Shown here in pieces: positions 31,640 through 41,912 of a stretch of DNA of 64,000 nucleotides. The notes beneath the pieces were generated by a model, which did no database searches, was not told the DNA's origin, and saw nothing but the letters and a program-made list of their open reading frames with translations. Origin of the DNA: Paracoccus sp. MA (GTDB lineage Bacteria > Pseudomonadota > Alphaproteobacteria > Rhodobacterales > Rhodobacteraceae). Positions within the stretch are counted from its first letter, which is position 1. Each line of letters starts with the position of its first letter. The stretch is from NCBI RefSeq assembly GCF_020990385.1, contig NZ_CP087598.1:664001-728000 (forward strand), in the 5' to 3' direction. Made by a program: the position numbers and the translations under genes.

Positions 31640-31682
31640 GTCGGCCAAGGCCGGCCGGTGGCCGGGCGCCTTTCTCCGGTCT

Positions 31683-31709
31683 CTTCTCTGTTGCCCAAAT
31701 ACCCTCAGC
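31683..31709 (-). repeat. dispersed GTATTTGG element, reverse copy
   Basis: CTTCTCTGTTGCCCAAATAC on plus is nearly identical to the copy at 16638. It lies downstream of ureG, in a convergent gap. Confidence 0.75.
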
Positions 31710-31763
31710 CACGGTGCAGGTGCAGCGTCCGTGCCGTGCTCGCGCGGCCGGATCGTTCACGGG

Positions 31764-32378
31764 TCAGCGCAGGGCCAGCCCGCCCTCGCGCACCAGGAAA
31801 TCCACGATCTCGCGGACCCCCTTGCCATGCCGCAATTGCGCCATGACGAAGGGCCGCGTGCCCCGCGCCGCCCGTGCATCGCCTTCCAGCAGCGCCAGAT
31901 CCACCCCGACATGCGGCGCAAGGTCGGTCTTGTTCACCACCAGCAGGTCGGATCGGGCCAGCCCCGGCCCGCGCTTCCTGGGGATGTCCTGCCCGGCGGC
32001 GGTGTCGATGACATAGATCGTCAGATCGGCGAGCTCGGGCGAGAAGGTCGCGGCCAAGTTGTCGCCGCCCGATTCGATCAGGATCAGCGCCAGCTCGGGG
32101 AAGGCGGTGCGCAGATCGGCCACGGCGGCCAGGTTGATGCTGGCATCCTCGCGGATCGCGGTATGCGGGCAGCCGCCGGTCTCGACGCCGCGGATGCGCT
32201 CGGCCGGCAGCACCTGGGCGCGCATCAGCGCCTCGGCATCCTCGCGGGTATAGATGTCATTGGTGATGACCGCCATGGACAGGCGCGGCGCCAGCGCCCG
32301 GGCCAGCTGTTCGGTCAGGGTGGTCTTGCCGGCGCCGACCGGGCCGCCGATGCCGACGCGCAAAGGTCCGTTCATCAT
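31764..32378 (-). CDS. ureG: urease accessory GTPase UreG
   Basis: A 204-residue SIMIBI-class GTPase that delivers nickel to urease with UreD, UreF and UreE. Walker A is [17 protein letters not shown]. The CPH nickel motif ([15 protein letters not shown]), [19 protein letters not shown] and the [10 protein letters not shown] guanine-specificity motif are all present. The start ATG 32378 (or 32375) overlaps the ureF stop. It is the last gene of the operon. Confidence 0.97.
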   Translation of the reverse strand: MMNGPLRVGIGGPVGAGKTTLTEQLARALAPRLSMAVITNDIYTREDAEALMRAQVLPAERIRGVETGGCPHTAIREDASINLAAVADLRTAFPELALILIESGGDNLAATFSPELADLTIYVIDTAAGQDIPRKRGPGLARSDLLVVNKTDLAPHVGVDLALLEGDARAARGTRPFVMAQLRHGKGVREIVDFLVREGGLALR

Positions 32379-33007
32379 GTGCGGAAGATCCTTACCTCCA
32401 GGGTTTCATGCCGCATCGCCGCCAGATCGGCGCCGAAGCAGCAGCTTTCCAGCCGGTCGCGCCCGGCCGTCGCCGCTTCGGCCGCAAGCGCGGCGATCAG
32501 CGGATGCAGGCGGGAAAGCGCCGCCTGCGCCTCGGCCTGGCCCAGCGGCAGGAAGCGCGTCGCGGCCGAGATCAGGTTCGCGGCGAAGGCGTGCAGGTAA
32601 TGCGCGATCACCTCTTCGGCCGGCAGGGTCAGCCGGCGCGCGGCCTCACCCACCGCGACGGGCAGCGGCCGCGCCGGCAGCGTCGCGGCCGACAGCGCCG
32701 AGACGGTGGCGGCAAAGGCGCGGCCCTGGTCCGCGGTTTCCGCCAGCCGCTCGGCCGAGCCGGACAGCGCGCGGGCAAGATCCGCGATCTCCTCGGCATC
32801 CTCGCCGCGCAGCACCAGCGCCAGCAGCACCGCGTCGAGCCAGCCGCCGCCATGGCGCAGCACATCCGCGACCCAGTCCGAAACCGCATCGGCGTCCCGC
32901 ACGCCCTCGGCCATCGCCTGTTCCAGCCCGTGCGAATAGGCGAAGCCGCCGGTGGGGAAGGCCGGCGACAGCCATTGGATCAGCGACAGGCGGTCCAGCG
33001 CGGACAT
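32375..33007 (-). CDS. ureF: urease accessory protein UreF
   Basis: A 210-residue all-helical UreF, the partner that bridges UreD-urease and Ure[19 protein letters not shown] is the family hallmark, and [16 protein letters not shown] sequence occurs near residue 145. It overlaps ureG by 1-4 bases and lies 3 bases after ureE. Confidence 0.95.
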   Translation of the reverse strand: MSALDRLSLIQWLSPAFPTGGFAYSHGLEQAMAEGVRDADAVSDWVADVLRHGGGWLDAVLLALVLRGEDAEEIADLARALSGSAERLAETADQGRAFAATVSALSAATLPARPLPVAVGEAARRLTLPAEEVIAHYLHAFAANLISAATRFLPLGQAEAQAALSRLHPLIAALAAEAATAGRDRLESCCFGADLAAMRHETLEVRIFRT

Positions 33008-33010
33008 CGG

Positions 33011-33463
33011 CTAATGCGCATGGTCCTGGCCCATGGTGCGGCCATGGCCATAGGCGCCGCCCTCGGGGGCAAAGGGCGCCATGGTCGGGGTGATGCGGGC
33101 GCCGAGGCCGCGCAGCATGGCCTCCAGCACATGATCGGCGCGGATCAGCAGGTGGTCGGGCTCGATCTGGCAGGGGGTGTGGCGGTTGCCGATATGCCAG
33201 GCGAGGCGGGGCAGCGGCCCCTCGATGCGCAGGCAGGGCTCCAGCGCGGCGGCGATGCCGACCAGACGCCCGTCTTCCAGCTGCAATGCGTCGCCGGGAT
33301 CAAGGCTGACCGTCTGGGGCAGGTCGACCAGAAAGGACAGCCCGCCGCGCGAGGTCAGGCGCTTGCGGCGCAGGAAGCGGCCCTCGTAGTCGAGGACCAC
33401 CGTGTCGTCGGCAGGGGTCGCGCGCAGCACCGCGACGGCCCGCAACGGCAGGGGCGCGCTCAT
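33011..33463 (-). CDS. ureE: urease accessory nickel chaperone UreE
   Basis: 150 residues from ATG 33463. The N-terminal peptide-binding domain is followed by the metal-binding domain with AWHIGNRHTPCQIE and a short histidine-containing tail ending HGRTMGQDHAH. It supplies nickel to UreG. The tail has few histidines compared with the His-rich Klebsiella protein. The open frame extends far upstream in other genes' sequence, which I reject. Confidence 0.92.
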   Translation of the reverse strand: MSAPLPLRAVAVLRATPADDTVVLDYEGRFLRRKRLTSRGGLSFLVDLPQTVSLDPGDALQLEDGRLVGIAAALEPCLRIEGPLPRLAWHIGNRHTPCQIEPDHLLIRADHVLEAMLRGLGARITPTMAPFAPEGGAYGHGRTMGQDHAH

Positions 33464-33482
33464 CGCGGCGCCCCCTTGCAGG

Positions 33483-33704
33483 TCAGAACCAGATGCGGTC
33501 GCTGAAGACGTAATGCACGATCCGGTCGCGGGTGATGCCCATCCGGGCCAGTTCGGCGTCGGATTTCGCCTCCAGCGCCTCGATCTCGGCACGGCGCGAA
33601 TGCTTCTCGATATAGGCCTCGGTGCCGCGCGCGAACCGCTTGAGGAATGCGTCGAACAGTTCCGGCAGGCGGGGCGAGAAGATGTTGGTCGAGATGGTAG
33701 CCAT
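33483..33704 (-). CDS. small DUF1127-like protein inside the urease operon
   Basis: 73 residues. The C-terminal part RRAEIEALEAKSDAELARMGITRDRIVHYVF follows the DUF1127 pattern (helix, L/M-x-D-x-x-L-x-x-x-G-I-x-R, I). An AAGGG site precedes ATG 33704. It lies between ureC (122-base gap) and ureE (20-base gap) on the same strand, so it is probably part of the transcript. It has no known urease role. CcaF1 elsewhere in this window is the other DUF1127 protein, and an RNA-related function is a guess. Confidence 0.7.
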   Translation of the reverse strand: MATISTNIFSPRLPELFDAFLKRFARGTEAYIEKHSRRAEIEALEAKSDAELARMGITRDRIVHYVFSDRIWF

Positions 33705-33825
33705 TGGAAACCCTTTCGGTATTGGCGAATGGTTTCCTCCCCTGGCGTCGAATGTAGGTCTGTTTCGCGGTCATCACCATGGCTTCTTTTGCAATGCTGC
33801 ATTGCAGCGGGGGCGTAAGCGGCTT

Positions 33826-35526
<1,701 letters not shown>

Positions 35527-35536
35527 GATCCTCTCC

Positions 35537-35845
35537 TCAATCCAGCGGGCCCATGACCGCGCCGTTGAAGCCGTATACCGCGCGGCGGCCGGCAAGCGGG
35601 ATCAGCCGCACCTCGCGCCGCTGGCCCGGCTCGAAGCGGACGGCGGTGCCGGCGGCGATGTCCAGCCGCATGCCGCGCGCCGCCGCCCGGTCGAAATCGA
35701 GCCCCGGATTGGTCTCGGCGAAATGGTAGTGGCTGCCGATCTGCACCGGCCGGTCGCCGGTATTGGCGACCATCAGCGTGATCGCCTCGCGCCCGGCGTT
35801 CAGGACGATCTCGCCCTCGGCCGGAAAGAGTTCGCCCGGGATCAC
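35537..35845 (-). CDS. ureB: urease beta subunit
   Basis: A 102-residue UreB starting at GTG 35845 (overlapping the ureJ TGA). (M)[19 protein letters not shown] is the family start, and [12 protein letters not shown] and [11 protein letters not shown] follow. It is a structural subunit with UreA and UreC. GTG is the only start that keeps the conserved N terminus. Confidence 0.95.
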   Translation of the reverse strand: MIPGELFPAEGEIVLNAGREAITLMVANTGDRPVQIGSHYHFAETNPGLDFDRAAARGMRLDIAAGTAVRFEPGQRREVRLIPLAGRRAVYGFNGAVMGPLD

Positions 35846-36390
35846 GGCAGCACCGCCAGCGCGACGCCCGCCGCCGCCGTTGCCGCGCCCAGCAGGCGCG
35901 TGGCGCCCAGCCGGCCAAGCGCGATCCCGGCCAGATGCAGCGCCGCGGTCGCCAGCACGAAGCCCGCCGCATAGGCGGCAAGGCCCGAGGCCGGCCCCTC
36001 GGCCCCATGCGCATGGCCGTGCATCAGGCCGAAGACAGCCACCACCGGCAAGGCAAAGCCCAGCGAGGGCCGCAGCGCCAGCGCCACGGCAAGGCCGAGG
36101 ATGACGGACGAGGCCAGGATCATCGGCTCGACCGCCGGCAGGGGCAGGCCCGCCACCCCCAGAGCGCCGCCGGCCAGCATGGCGGCGACGAAGCATAGCG
36201 GCAGCGCCCAGAGGCCCCGCCGGTCCGCCGCCGTCGCGGCCCATAGCCCGACCGCGACCATCGCCAGCACATGGTCGGTGCCGCCCAGCGGGTGCATCCA
36301 GCCCTCGGCGAAGGGCGCGGCATGGCCGACATGGCCGGGATGGGCAAAGGCCGCCGTCGGCATCAGCAGCAGGGGGAGGATAGGTTTCAT
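35842..36390 (-). CDS. ureJ: HupE/UreJ family nickel permease
   Basis: 182 residues. A cleavable or first hydrophobic segment ([16 protein letters not shown]) ends in [26 protein letters not shown], several further membrane helices and [10 protein letters not shown] follow, which are HupE/UreJ hallmarks with metal-binding histidines. It probably imports nickel for urease. It lies between ureA and ureB, overlapping ureB by 4 bases. Confidence 0.92.
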   Translation of the reverse strand: MKPILPLLLMPTAAFAHPGHVGHAAPFAEGWMHPLGGTDHVLAMVAVGLWAATAADRRGLWALPLCFVAAMLAGGALGVAGLPLPAVEPMILASSVILGLAVALALRPSLGFALPVVAVFGLMHGHAHGAEGPASGLAAYAAGFVLATAALHLAGIALGRLGATRLLGAATAAAGVALAVLP

Positions 36391-36399
36391 GGCAGCCTC

Positions 36400-36702
36400 T
36401 CAGCGGATGGGATCGTGGACGGTGACCAGCTTGGTGCCGTCCGGAAAGGTGGCCTCGACCTGCACGGAATGGATCATCTCGGGGATACCCTCCATGCATT
36501 GCTCGCGGGTGATGACATGGGCGCCGGCCTCCATCAGCTCGGCGACCGTGCGGCCGTCGCGCGCGCCCTCGACCACGAAATCCGAGATCAGCGCGATGGC
36601 CTCGGGATGGTTCAACCTGACGCCGCGGGCCAGCCGGGCGCGCGCCACCATGGCGGCGACCGAGACGAGCAGCTTTTCCTTTTCGCGGGGACTCAGGTTC
36701 AT
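36400..36702 (-). CDS. ureA: urease gamma subunit
   Basis: A 100-residue UreA with [45 protein letters not shown] sequence and [18 protein letters not shown] at the end. It is the smallest structural subunit of the urease trimer. The ureD stop is 11 bases upstream. Confidence 0.97.
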   Translation of the reverse strand: MNLSPREKEKLLVSVAAMVARARLARGVRLNHPEAIALISDFVVEGARDGRTVAELMEAGAHVITREQCMEGIPEMIHSVQVEATFPDGTKLVTVHDPIR

Positions 36703-36713
36703 CTAGGCTTCCT

Positions 36714-37520
36714 TCAGATTTGCCAGACGCGGGGCAGGGGGCCGGGCCGGATCGCCCGGATCAGCCGCATCAGCGCCTGCCGCAGCTCCCAGCCATCCGG
36801 GGCCATCAGCCGCGCCACGAGCTTGCCGTCGAAGGCGCTGGCGGCGCCGTCCGCGCCAAGCGCATCCCGCGCCCGCCCCAGGCGGTCGGCGGCGTCGGGG
36901 GCCACCAGCACCAGCGTCGCAAAGGCGCGGCGTCCGGCCAGCATCGCCGGCCCGCATCCGGCCAGTGCGGCATCGGTGATGCGCAGGTTCTCGACAAAGA
37001 CCGGCCGGCCGTCGCGGCTGATGCGGCGCCGGTCGCTCAGGTCCAGCCGCGTCACCGTCTCGCCCATGGCCGCGCGGCCCAGCACCAGCACCTCGGCCCA
37101 GAGGCAGCTGGCCGAGCCGGCCAGCGCCACCTCCTGCTCGCGCACCAGCGCGGCGCGGTCGAACAGGATCGTTTCCTGTGGCAGCAGGTCCAGATGCGCG
37201 CCGTCCGCCACCGCATAGCGCGCCCGAACCCCCGCCCGGCCTGTCACCGAGCGATAGGCGCGTTCGGCCGTCTGGGTCGTCACCACCAGCCGCGTGCCCG
37301 GCCCTTGCCCGACCGCGATCTCCATCCGGTCGCCGCCGGTCAGCCCGCCCGAAGTGTTCAGCAGCACCAGCTCGCAGCCCCCTGCGGGCGGCAGCATGGC
37401 CTTGCCGCTGCCGGACTGGTGCAGCCGCTCCAGCCGGGTCGTGCCGCTGCGCAGCGCGAATCCGGCGCGGACGCGCCCTTGGGCGCGGGGAAGCTGGCAG
37501 GGGATCGTCTGGTGCAGCAT
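36714..37520 (-). CDS. ureD: urease accessory protein UreD
   Basis: 268 residues from ATG 37520 ([12 protein letters not shown]), preceded by [41 protein letters not shown] and the LGRAAMGE segment are UreD features. It scaffolds nickel insertion on apo-urease. It is the first gene of the operon, whose promoter must lie in the 197-base divergent gap with purA. Confidence 0.95.
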   Translation of the reverse strand: MLHQTIPCQLPRAQGRVRAGFALRSGTTRLERLHQSGSGKAMLPPAGGCELVLLNTSGGLTGGDRMEIAVGQGPGTRLVVTTQTAERAYRSVTGRAGVRARYAVADGAHLDLLPQETILFDRAALVREQEVALAGSASCLWAEVLVLGRAAMGETVTRLDLSDRRRISRDGRPVFVENLRITDAALAGCGPAMLAGRRAFATLVLVAPDAADRLGRARDALGADGAASAFDGKLVARLMAPDGWELRQALMRLIRAIRPGPLPRVWQI

Positions 37521-37676
37521 CGGGACCTCTTTGCCCGAAGCATCGGCAGAGCCGCGCCGCGACTGCAAGGAAAGGCACCAGATCCGCCGGCCCGATCCCC
37601 GATCTGCGCGAAATCTGGGCAGGCTGGACATTTCGCAGGCAGGGCGGAATGCGCTTCCCCCCAAGGGCTTCGGCCA

Positions 37677-37682
37677 TTATAC
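37677..37682 (+). promoter_or_regulatory. possible -10 box of purA
   Basis: TTATAC lies 36 bases before the purA ATG in an otherwise GC-rich gap. The expected -35 position reads CTTCCC, a poor match. This is a suggestion only. Confidence 0.3.
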
Positions 37683-37717
37683 GGTTCGCGGCATTCATGA
37701 CCGCAAGGGGAAGCACA

Positions 37718-39010
37718 ATGGCCAATGTGGTGGTCGTCGGCGCGCAATGGGGCGACGAGGGCAAGGGCAAGATCGTCGACTGGCTGTCGGAACGCGCCGA
37801 TGTGATCGCGCGCTTCCAGGGCGGCCACAACGCCGGCCACACGCTGGTCATCGGCAATCAGGTCTTCAAGCTGTCGCTCCTGCCCTCGGGCATCGTGCGC
37901 AAGGGCAAGATGGCGGTCATCGGCAACGGCGTGGTGCTGGACCCCTGGTCGCTGTTCGCCGAAATCGACAAGCTGGCTGCGCAGGGGGTCGAGATCAGCC
38001 CGGAAAACCTGATGATCGCGGAAAACACCCCGCTGATCCTGCCGCTGCACCAGGACCTCGACAAGCTGCGCGAGGAAGCCGCCGGTGCCAGCAAGATCGG
38101 CACCACCGGCCGCGGCATCGGTCCCGCCTATGAGGACAAGGTCGGCCGCCGCAGCATCCGCGTCGCCGACCTGGGCGACGAGGAGACGCTGGACTCGCGC
38201 CTCGACCGCCTGCTCGCCCATCACGACGCCCTGCGCCAGGGCCTCGGCGCCGCGCCCATCGACCGGGCGGAGCTGCGCGCCAGGCTGCTGGAAATCGCCC
38301 CGAAACTGCTGCAATACGCCCAGCCGGTCTGGAAGGTGATGAACGACTACCGCAAGGCCGGCAAGCGCATCCTGTTCGAGGGCGCGCAGGGCAGCCTGCT
38401 CGACATCGATTTCGGCACCTATCCCTATGTGACCAGCTCGACCACCATGTCGGGCATGGCGGCCAGCGGCACCGGGCTCGGCCCCTCGGCCATCGGCTTC
38501 GTGCTGGGCATCGTCAAGGCCTATACCACCCGCGTCGGCGAAGGCCCGTTCCCGACCGAGCTCGACGATGCCGACGGCCAGCGCCTGGGCGAGCGCGGCC
38601 ATGAATTCGGCACCGTCACCGGCCGCAAGCGCCGCTGCGGCTGGTTCGATGCGGTGCTGGTGCGCCAGACCTGCGCCATCTCGGGCGTGGACGGCATCGC
38701 GCTGACCAAGCTCGACGTGCTGGACGGCTTCCAGACGCTCAAGATCTGCACCGGCTACGAAGTGGACGGCCAGCATTACGACCACCTGCCCACCGCCGCG
38801 GCGCTGCAGGCCCGTGCGAAACCCGTCTACGAGGAGATGGAGGGCTGGCAGGATTCGACGCAGGGCGCGCGCAGCTGGGCCGACCTGCCGGCCAATGCGA
38901 TCAAATACGTCCGCCGCATCGAGGAATTGATCCAGTGCCCCGTCGCGCTGCTCTCGACCTCGCCCGAGCGCGACGATACCATCCTCGTGACCGATCCCTT
39001 CGCGGACTGA
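37718..39010 (+). CDS. purA: adenylosuccinate synthetase
   Basis: A 430-residue PurA, making adenylosuccinate from IMP, aspartate and GTP. The GTP loop is [16 protein letters not shown] with the catalytic aspartate. [48 protein letters not shown] and [10 protein letters not shown] are all present. It starts at ATG 37718 ([11 protein letters not shown]), and the long upstream open frame is the ureD antisense. The TGA touches the next gene's possible ATG. Confidence 0.97.
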   Translation: MANVVVVGAQWGDEGKGKIVDWLSERADVIARFQGGHNAGHTLVIGNQVFKLSLLPSGIVRKGKMAVIGNGVVLDPWSLFAEIDKLAAQGVEISPENLMIAENTPLILPLHQDLDKLREEAAGASKIGTTGRGIGPAYEDKVGRRSIRVADLGDEETLDSRLDRLLAHHDALRQGLGAAPIDRAELRARLLEIAPKLLQYAQPVWKVMNDYRKAGKRILFEGAQGSLLDIDFGTYPYVTSSTTMSGMAASGTGLGPSAIGFVLGIVKAYTTRVGEGPFPTELDDADGQRLGERGHEFGTVTGRKRRCGWFDAVLVRQTCAISGVDGIALTKLDVLDGFQTLKICTGYEVDGQHYDHLPTAAALQARAKPVYEEMEGWQDSTQGARSWADLPANAIKYVRRIEELIQCPVALLSTSPERDDTILVTDPFAD

Positions 39011-39021
39011 TGCGGGCTGAC

Positions 39022-39234
39022 ATGGACCTCAAGACGCGCAAACGCTGGTCGCTGGTGATCCTGCTGGTCGGGCTGCCGCTCTATATCGTGGTGGCGGTGA
39101 GCCTGGTGAACTGGATGGACCGGAGCTGGGGCCGCCAGCCGGTCCTGGTCGAGCTTGCGGTCTATGTGGCCCTGGGCATCCTCTGGGCGCTGCCCTTCCG
39201 CAAGGTCTTCTCCGGCATCGGCAAGGGCGAATGA
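39022..39234 (+). CDS. DUF2842 small membrane protein
   Basis: 70 residues from ATG 39022 (MDLKTRKRWSL); an in-frame ATG at 39010 overlaps the purA stop and would add four residues. There are two membrane helices (about 10-30 and 45-60: LVILLVGLPLYIVVAVSLVNW and LAVYVALGILWALPF), matching the alphaproteobacterial DUF2842 family of unknown function. It overlaps the thiamine pyrophosphokinase gene by 4 bases. Confidence 0.82.
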   Translation: MDLKTRKRWSLVILLVGLPLYIVVAVSLVNWMDRSWGRQPVLVELAVYVALGILWALPFRKVFSGIGKGE

Positions 39235-39872
39235 GGTTCACCAGCGCCCGCCCGGTCACGCTGATCGGCGGCGCGCCGGTCAGCCGCGCCGACCTGCAAC
39301 AGGCGCTGCGGCTCGCGCCGGTGGTGGCCGCCGCGGACAGCGGCGCCGATACCGCGCTGAGCCACGGGCTGATGCCGGCGGCGGTCTGGGGCGATTTCGA
39401 CAGCATCTCGGCCCGCGCCCGGGCCGAGATCCCGGCCGAAAACCAGCATCCCATCGCCGAGCAGGACAGCACCGATTTCGAGAAATGCCTCTCCCGGCTC
39501 GGTGCGCCCTTCATCATTGCGCTGGGTTTCTCGGGCGCGCGCCACGATCATTTCCTCTCGGCGCTCGGCGTGCTCGCCCGCCGCATCGGCCCGCCCTGCA
39601 TCCTGATCGCCGGCGAGGACGCGATCACCCTCGCCCCCCCGCACCTCGCGCTGGACCTCGCCCCCGGCACCCGGGTCTCGCTGTTCCCAATGGGCCCGGC
39701 CTCGGGCAGCTCGACCGGCCTGAAATGGCCCATCGACGGGCTGGCCTTCGCGCCGGCTGGCCGCAGCGGCACCTCGAACGAAGCCACGGGCCCGGTCACG
39801 CTGGAATGCGAGGGCCCGATGCTCCTGATCCTGCCGCGCGCGGAACTGCCGCGCCTGGCCGCGGCGCTCTAG
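39231..39872 (+). CDS. thiamine pyrophosphokinase
   Basis: 213 residues. Phosphate-binding and metal-binding motifs are those of TPK: AAADSGADTALSHGLMP, WGDFDSIS and EQDSTDFEKCL, followed by ALGFSGARHDHFL. The C-terminal thiamine-binding part has GLKWPIDG and SNEATGPV. It converts thiamine to thiamine diphosphate with ATP. It is the last gene of the purA transcript and a reverse copy of the dispersed element follows. Confidence 0.9.
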   Translation: MRFTSARPVTLIGGAPVSRADLQQALRLAPVVAAADSGADTALSHGLMPAAVWGDFDSISARARAEIPAENQHPIAEQDSTDFEKCLSRLGAPFIIALGFSGARHDHFLSALGVLARRIGPPCILIAGEDAITLAPPHLALDLAPGTRVSLFPMGPASGSSTGLKWPIDGLAFAPAGRSGTSNEATGPVTLECEGPMLLILPRAELPRLAAAL

Positions 39873-39898
39873 GCTTCTTTGCTCGCCCAATACCCATG
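39873..39898 (-). repeat. dispersed GTATTTGG element, diverged reverse copy
   Basis: GCTTCTTTGCTCGCCCAATA right after the thiamine pyrophosphokinase stop resembles the reverse core with several changes. It lies in the short gap before the convergent permease gene. Confidence 0.55.
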
Positions 39899-39910
39899 CA
39901 ACCGCGCCGT

Positions 39911-40882
39911 TCAGCGCTTGCGGATCCGCGGGTCCATGGCATCGCGCAACCCGTCGCCGATATAGTTCACCGACAGCACCGTCAGCGAGATCAGCAGCCC
40001 CGGCAGCACCACCCGCCAAGGATACATCTGCATCTGGTCCACCGCGTCGTAAAGCAGCCGCCCCCAGGTCGGGAAATCCGGCGGGAAGCCCAGCCCCAGG
40101 AAGGACAGCGCGCTTTCGGTGATGATCGCCGTGGCGATGCCCAGCGTCGCCGCCACCACGATGGGCGAGACCACGTTGGGCAGCACATGGCGCAGGATCA
40201 TCCGCGGCGCCGGCGTGCCGATGGATTTCGCCGCCAGGATGAACTCGCGCTCCTTCAGGCCCAGCACTTCGCCGCGCACGATGCGCGCGGTCTGCATCCA
40301 CGAGGTGACGCCGATGGCGCCGACGATCAGCAGGAAGGTGCCGCCCGCCGGGCCCATCGCCTTTCCCAAAGGCTCGCGGAACAGCGTTACCATCAGAAGC
40401 AGCAGCGGCAGCAGCGGCAGGGCCAGAAACAGCTCGGTCAGCCGCATCAGCGGCGCGTCGAGCCGGCGGAAATAGCCCGAGCTGATGCCGATCAGGCTGC
40501 CCAGCGTCAGCGCGATCGCCATGGCGGTCAGCCCCACCGCCAGCGAGACCTGGCCGCCGGCCATCAGCCGCGCCAGCAGGTCGCGGCCCAGCTGGTCGGT
40601 GCCCAGCGGATGCGCGGCGCTGAAGCCCTGGTTGCGGGCGCGGATGTCCACGAAGGTCGGCTCGATGGTCCAGACCAGCGGCCCGACGGCCACGAACAGG
40701 ATGATCGCCAGGAACAGCACCAGCGCCACCATGGCGCCGCGATGGCTGCGGAACTGCCGCCAGATGTCGCACCACTGGCTGCGGGCCGGGGCCTCGGGCG
40801 TTGGGGCGGCCGGTGGCAGCGCCTCGGCCCCCGGTGCCGCGGCATTGACCGCGCTTTCCTCGATCAGCAGCCGGTCAGTCAT
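39911..40882 (-). CDS. peptide/oligopeptide ABC transporter permease (DppC/OppC type)
   Basis: 323 residues from ATG 40882. An Ala/Pro-rich cytoplasmic N terminus of about 45 residues precedes an OppC N-terminal helix and a BPD-type permease domain with five further helices. The EAA loop resembles AAKSIGTPAPRMILRHVLPN. It forms the inner-membrane channel with the DppB-type partner, whose gene it overlaps by 8 bases. Substrate specificity is not readable. Confidence 0.92.
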   Translation of the reverse strand: MTDRLLIEESAVNAAAPGAEALPPAAPTPEAPARSQWCDIWRQFRSHRGAMVALVLFLAIILFVAVGPLVWTIEPTFVDIRARNQGFSAAHPLGTDQLGRDLLARLMAGGQVSLAVGLTAMAIALTLGSLIGISSGYFRRLDAPLMRLTELFLALPLLPLLLLMVTLFREPLGKAMGPAGGTFLLIVGAIGVTSWMQTARIVRGEVLGLKEREFILAAKSIGTPAPRMILRHVLPNVVSPIVVAATLGIATAIITESALSFLGLGFPPDFPTWGRLLYDAVDQMQMYPWRVVLPGLLISLTVLSVNYIGDGLRDAMDPRIRKR

Positions 40883-41882
40883 AGCGGATCCTCGGGTCCA
40901 GCACGCCATAGAGCAGGTCGGCGATCAGGGTGAAGGTGACGATCAGCACCGCGAAGATGAAGGTCAGCGTCATCACCATCGGGATGTCATTGGCGTTGAT
41001 CGCCAGGATCAGCAATTGCCCCAGCCCGTTCACCTTGAACACCTGCTCGGTGATGATGGCGCCGCCGAAGACCGCTGGCAGACCCAGCGCGATCACCGTG
41101 ACCACCGGGATCAGCGAATTGCGCAGCACGTGCTTCAGCACCACGACGCGCTCGGACAGGCCCTTGGCGCGGGCGGTGCGCACGTAATCCTGGCGCAGGT
41201 TGTCCAGCATGGAGGCGCGCATGAAGCGGCTGATCTGCGCGGCGTTGTAAAGCGCCAGCACCGTGACCGGCATCACCATCTGCCGCACCTGCTGGGCGAA
41301 GCTGTCCCAATCCGTCACCCGCAAGGTGGTGTCGTAGATCGACGGGAACCATTGCAGCTTGATGCCGAAGACGATGATCAGCACCACCCCGGTGAAGAAG
41401 GTCGGCAGCGAGAAGCCGACCATCGACACGAAGGTGCCGATCTGGTCGAACCAGCTATATTGCTTGTAGGCCGAGACGATGCCGATCGGGATCGCGATCA
41501 GCACCCCGATCAGGTAGGACATGCCGACGACGGTCAGCGTCTGCGGCAGCCGCTGCGCGATCACGTCGAAGACCGGGCTGCGGCTCTGGAAGCTGATGAT
41601 GCGCTGCATGCCTTCGCTGAACCCAGTGCCGAAGGCGCGGTCGAACCAGTAAAGCGGCTCGACCCAGAAGAACTGCTTCAACCACAGCACATAGCGGATA
41701 TACCAGGCCTGCCCGAGGCCGAGCGCCTCGCGCATCCGCTCCTTGACCTCGGGCGGCACGGTCAGCGGCACGTCGCCCAAGGGATCGCCGGGCGAGGCTT
41801 CCAGCAGCAGGAAGATCACCAGCGAGATGAACAGCAGCGTCGGGATTGCCAGCAAGAGCCGGCGCAGGGCGAAACTCAGCAT
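40875..41882 (-). CDS. peptide/oligopeptide ABC transporter permease (DppB/OppB type)
   Basis: 335 residues. The N terminus MLSFALRRLLLAIPTLLFIS, six membrane helices and the EAA motif TARAKGLSERVVVLKHVLRN are typical of DppB/OppB. The insert WFDRAFGTGFSEGMQR in the first periplasmic loop is also in place. It lies 30 bases after the binding-protein gene at 41913 and overlaps the next permease. Confidence 0.93.
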   Translation of the reverse strand: MLSFALRRLLLAIPTLLFISLVIFLLLEASPGDPLGDVPLTVPPEVKERMREALGLGQAWYIRYVLWLKQFFWVEPLYWFDRAFGTGFSEGMQRIISFQSRSPVFDVIAQRLPQTLTVVGMSYLIGVLIAIPIGIVSAYKQYSWFDQIGTFVSMVGFSLPTFFTGVVLIIVFGIKLQWFPSIYDTTLRVTDWDSFAQQVRQMVMPVTVLALYNAAQISRFMRASMLDNLRQDYVRTARAKGLSERVVVLKHVLRNSLIPVVTVIALGLPAVFGGAIITEQVFKVNGLGQLLILAINANDIPMVMTLTFIFAVLIVTFTLIADLLYGVLDPRIRYD

Positions 41883-41912
41883 GGCGATCCTTTCCCGCTC
41901 ACGGCTTTCTCC

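Larger units (their letters stand above)
31450..31763. other. non-coding gap between convergent glutaminase and urease genes
   Basis: 314 bases with no credible gene. It holds a 10-bp palindrome CCTCCGGAGG near 31564, three 14-bp tandem repeats (31593-31639) and a reverse copy of the dispersed element (31683-31709). Short open frames across the repeats are low-complexity. Confidence 0.6.

Noticed and set aside
31409..31648. 79-codon minus-strand open frame rich in Pro/Ser/His
   Set aside because: It is the translation of the 14-bp tandem repeat and has no ribosome-binding site or homology that I recognise.
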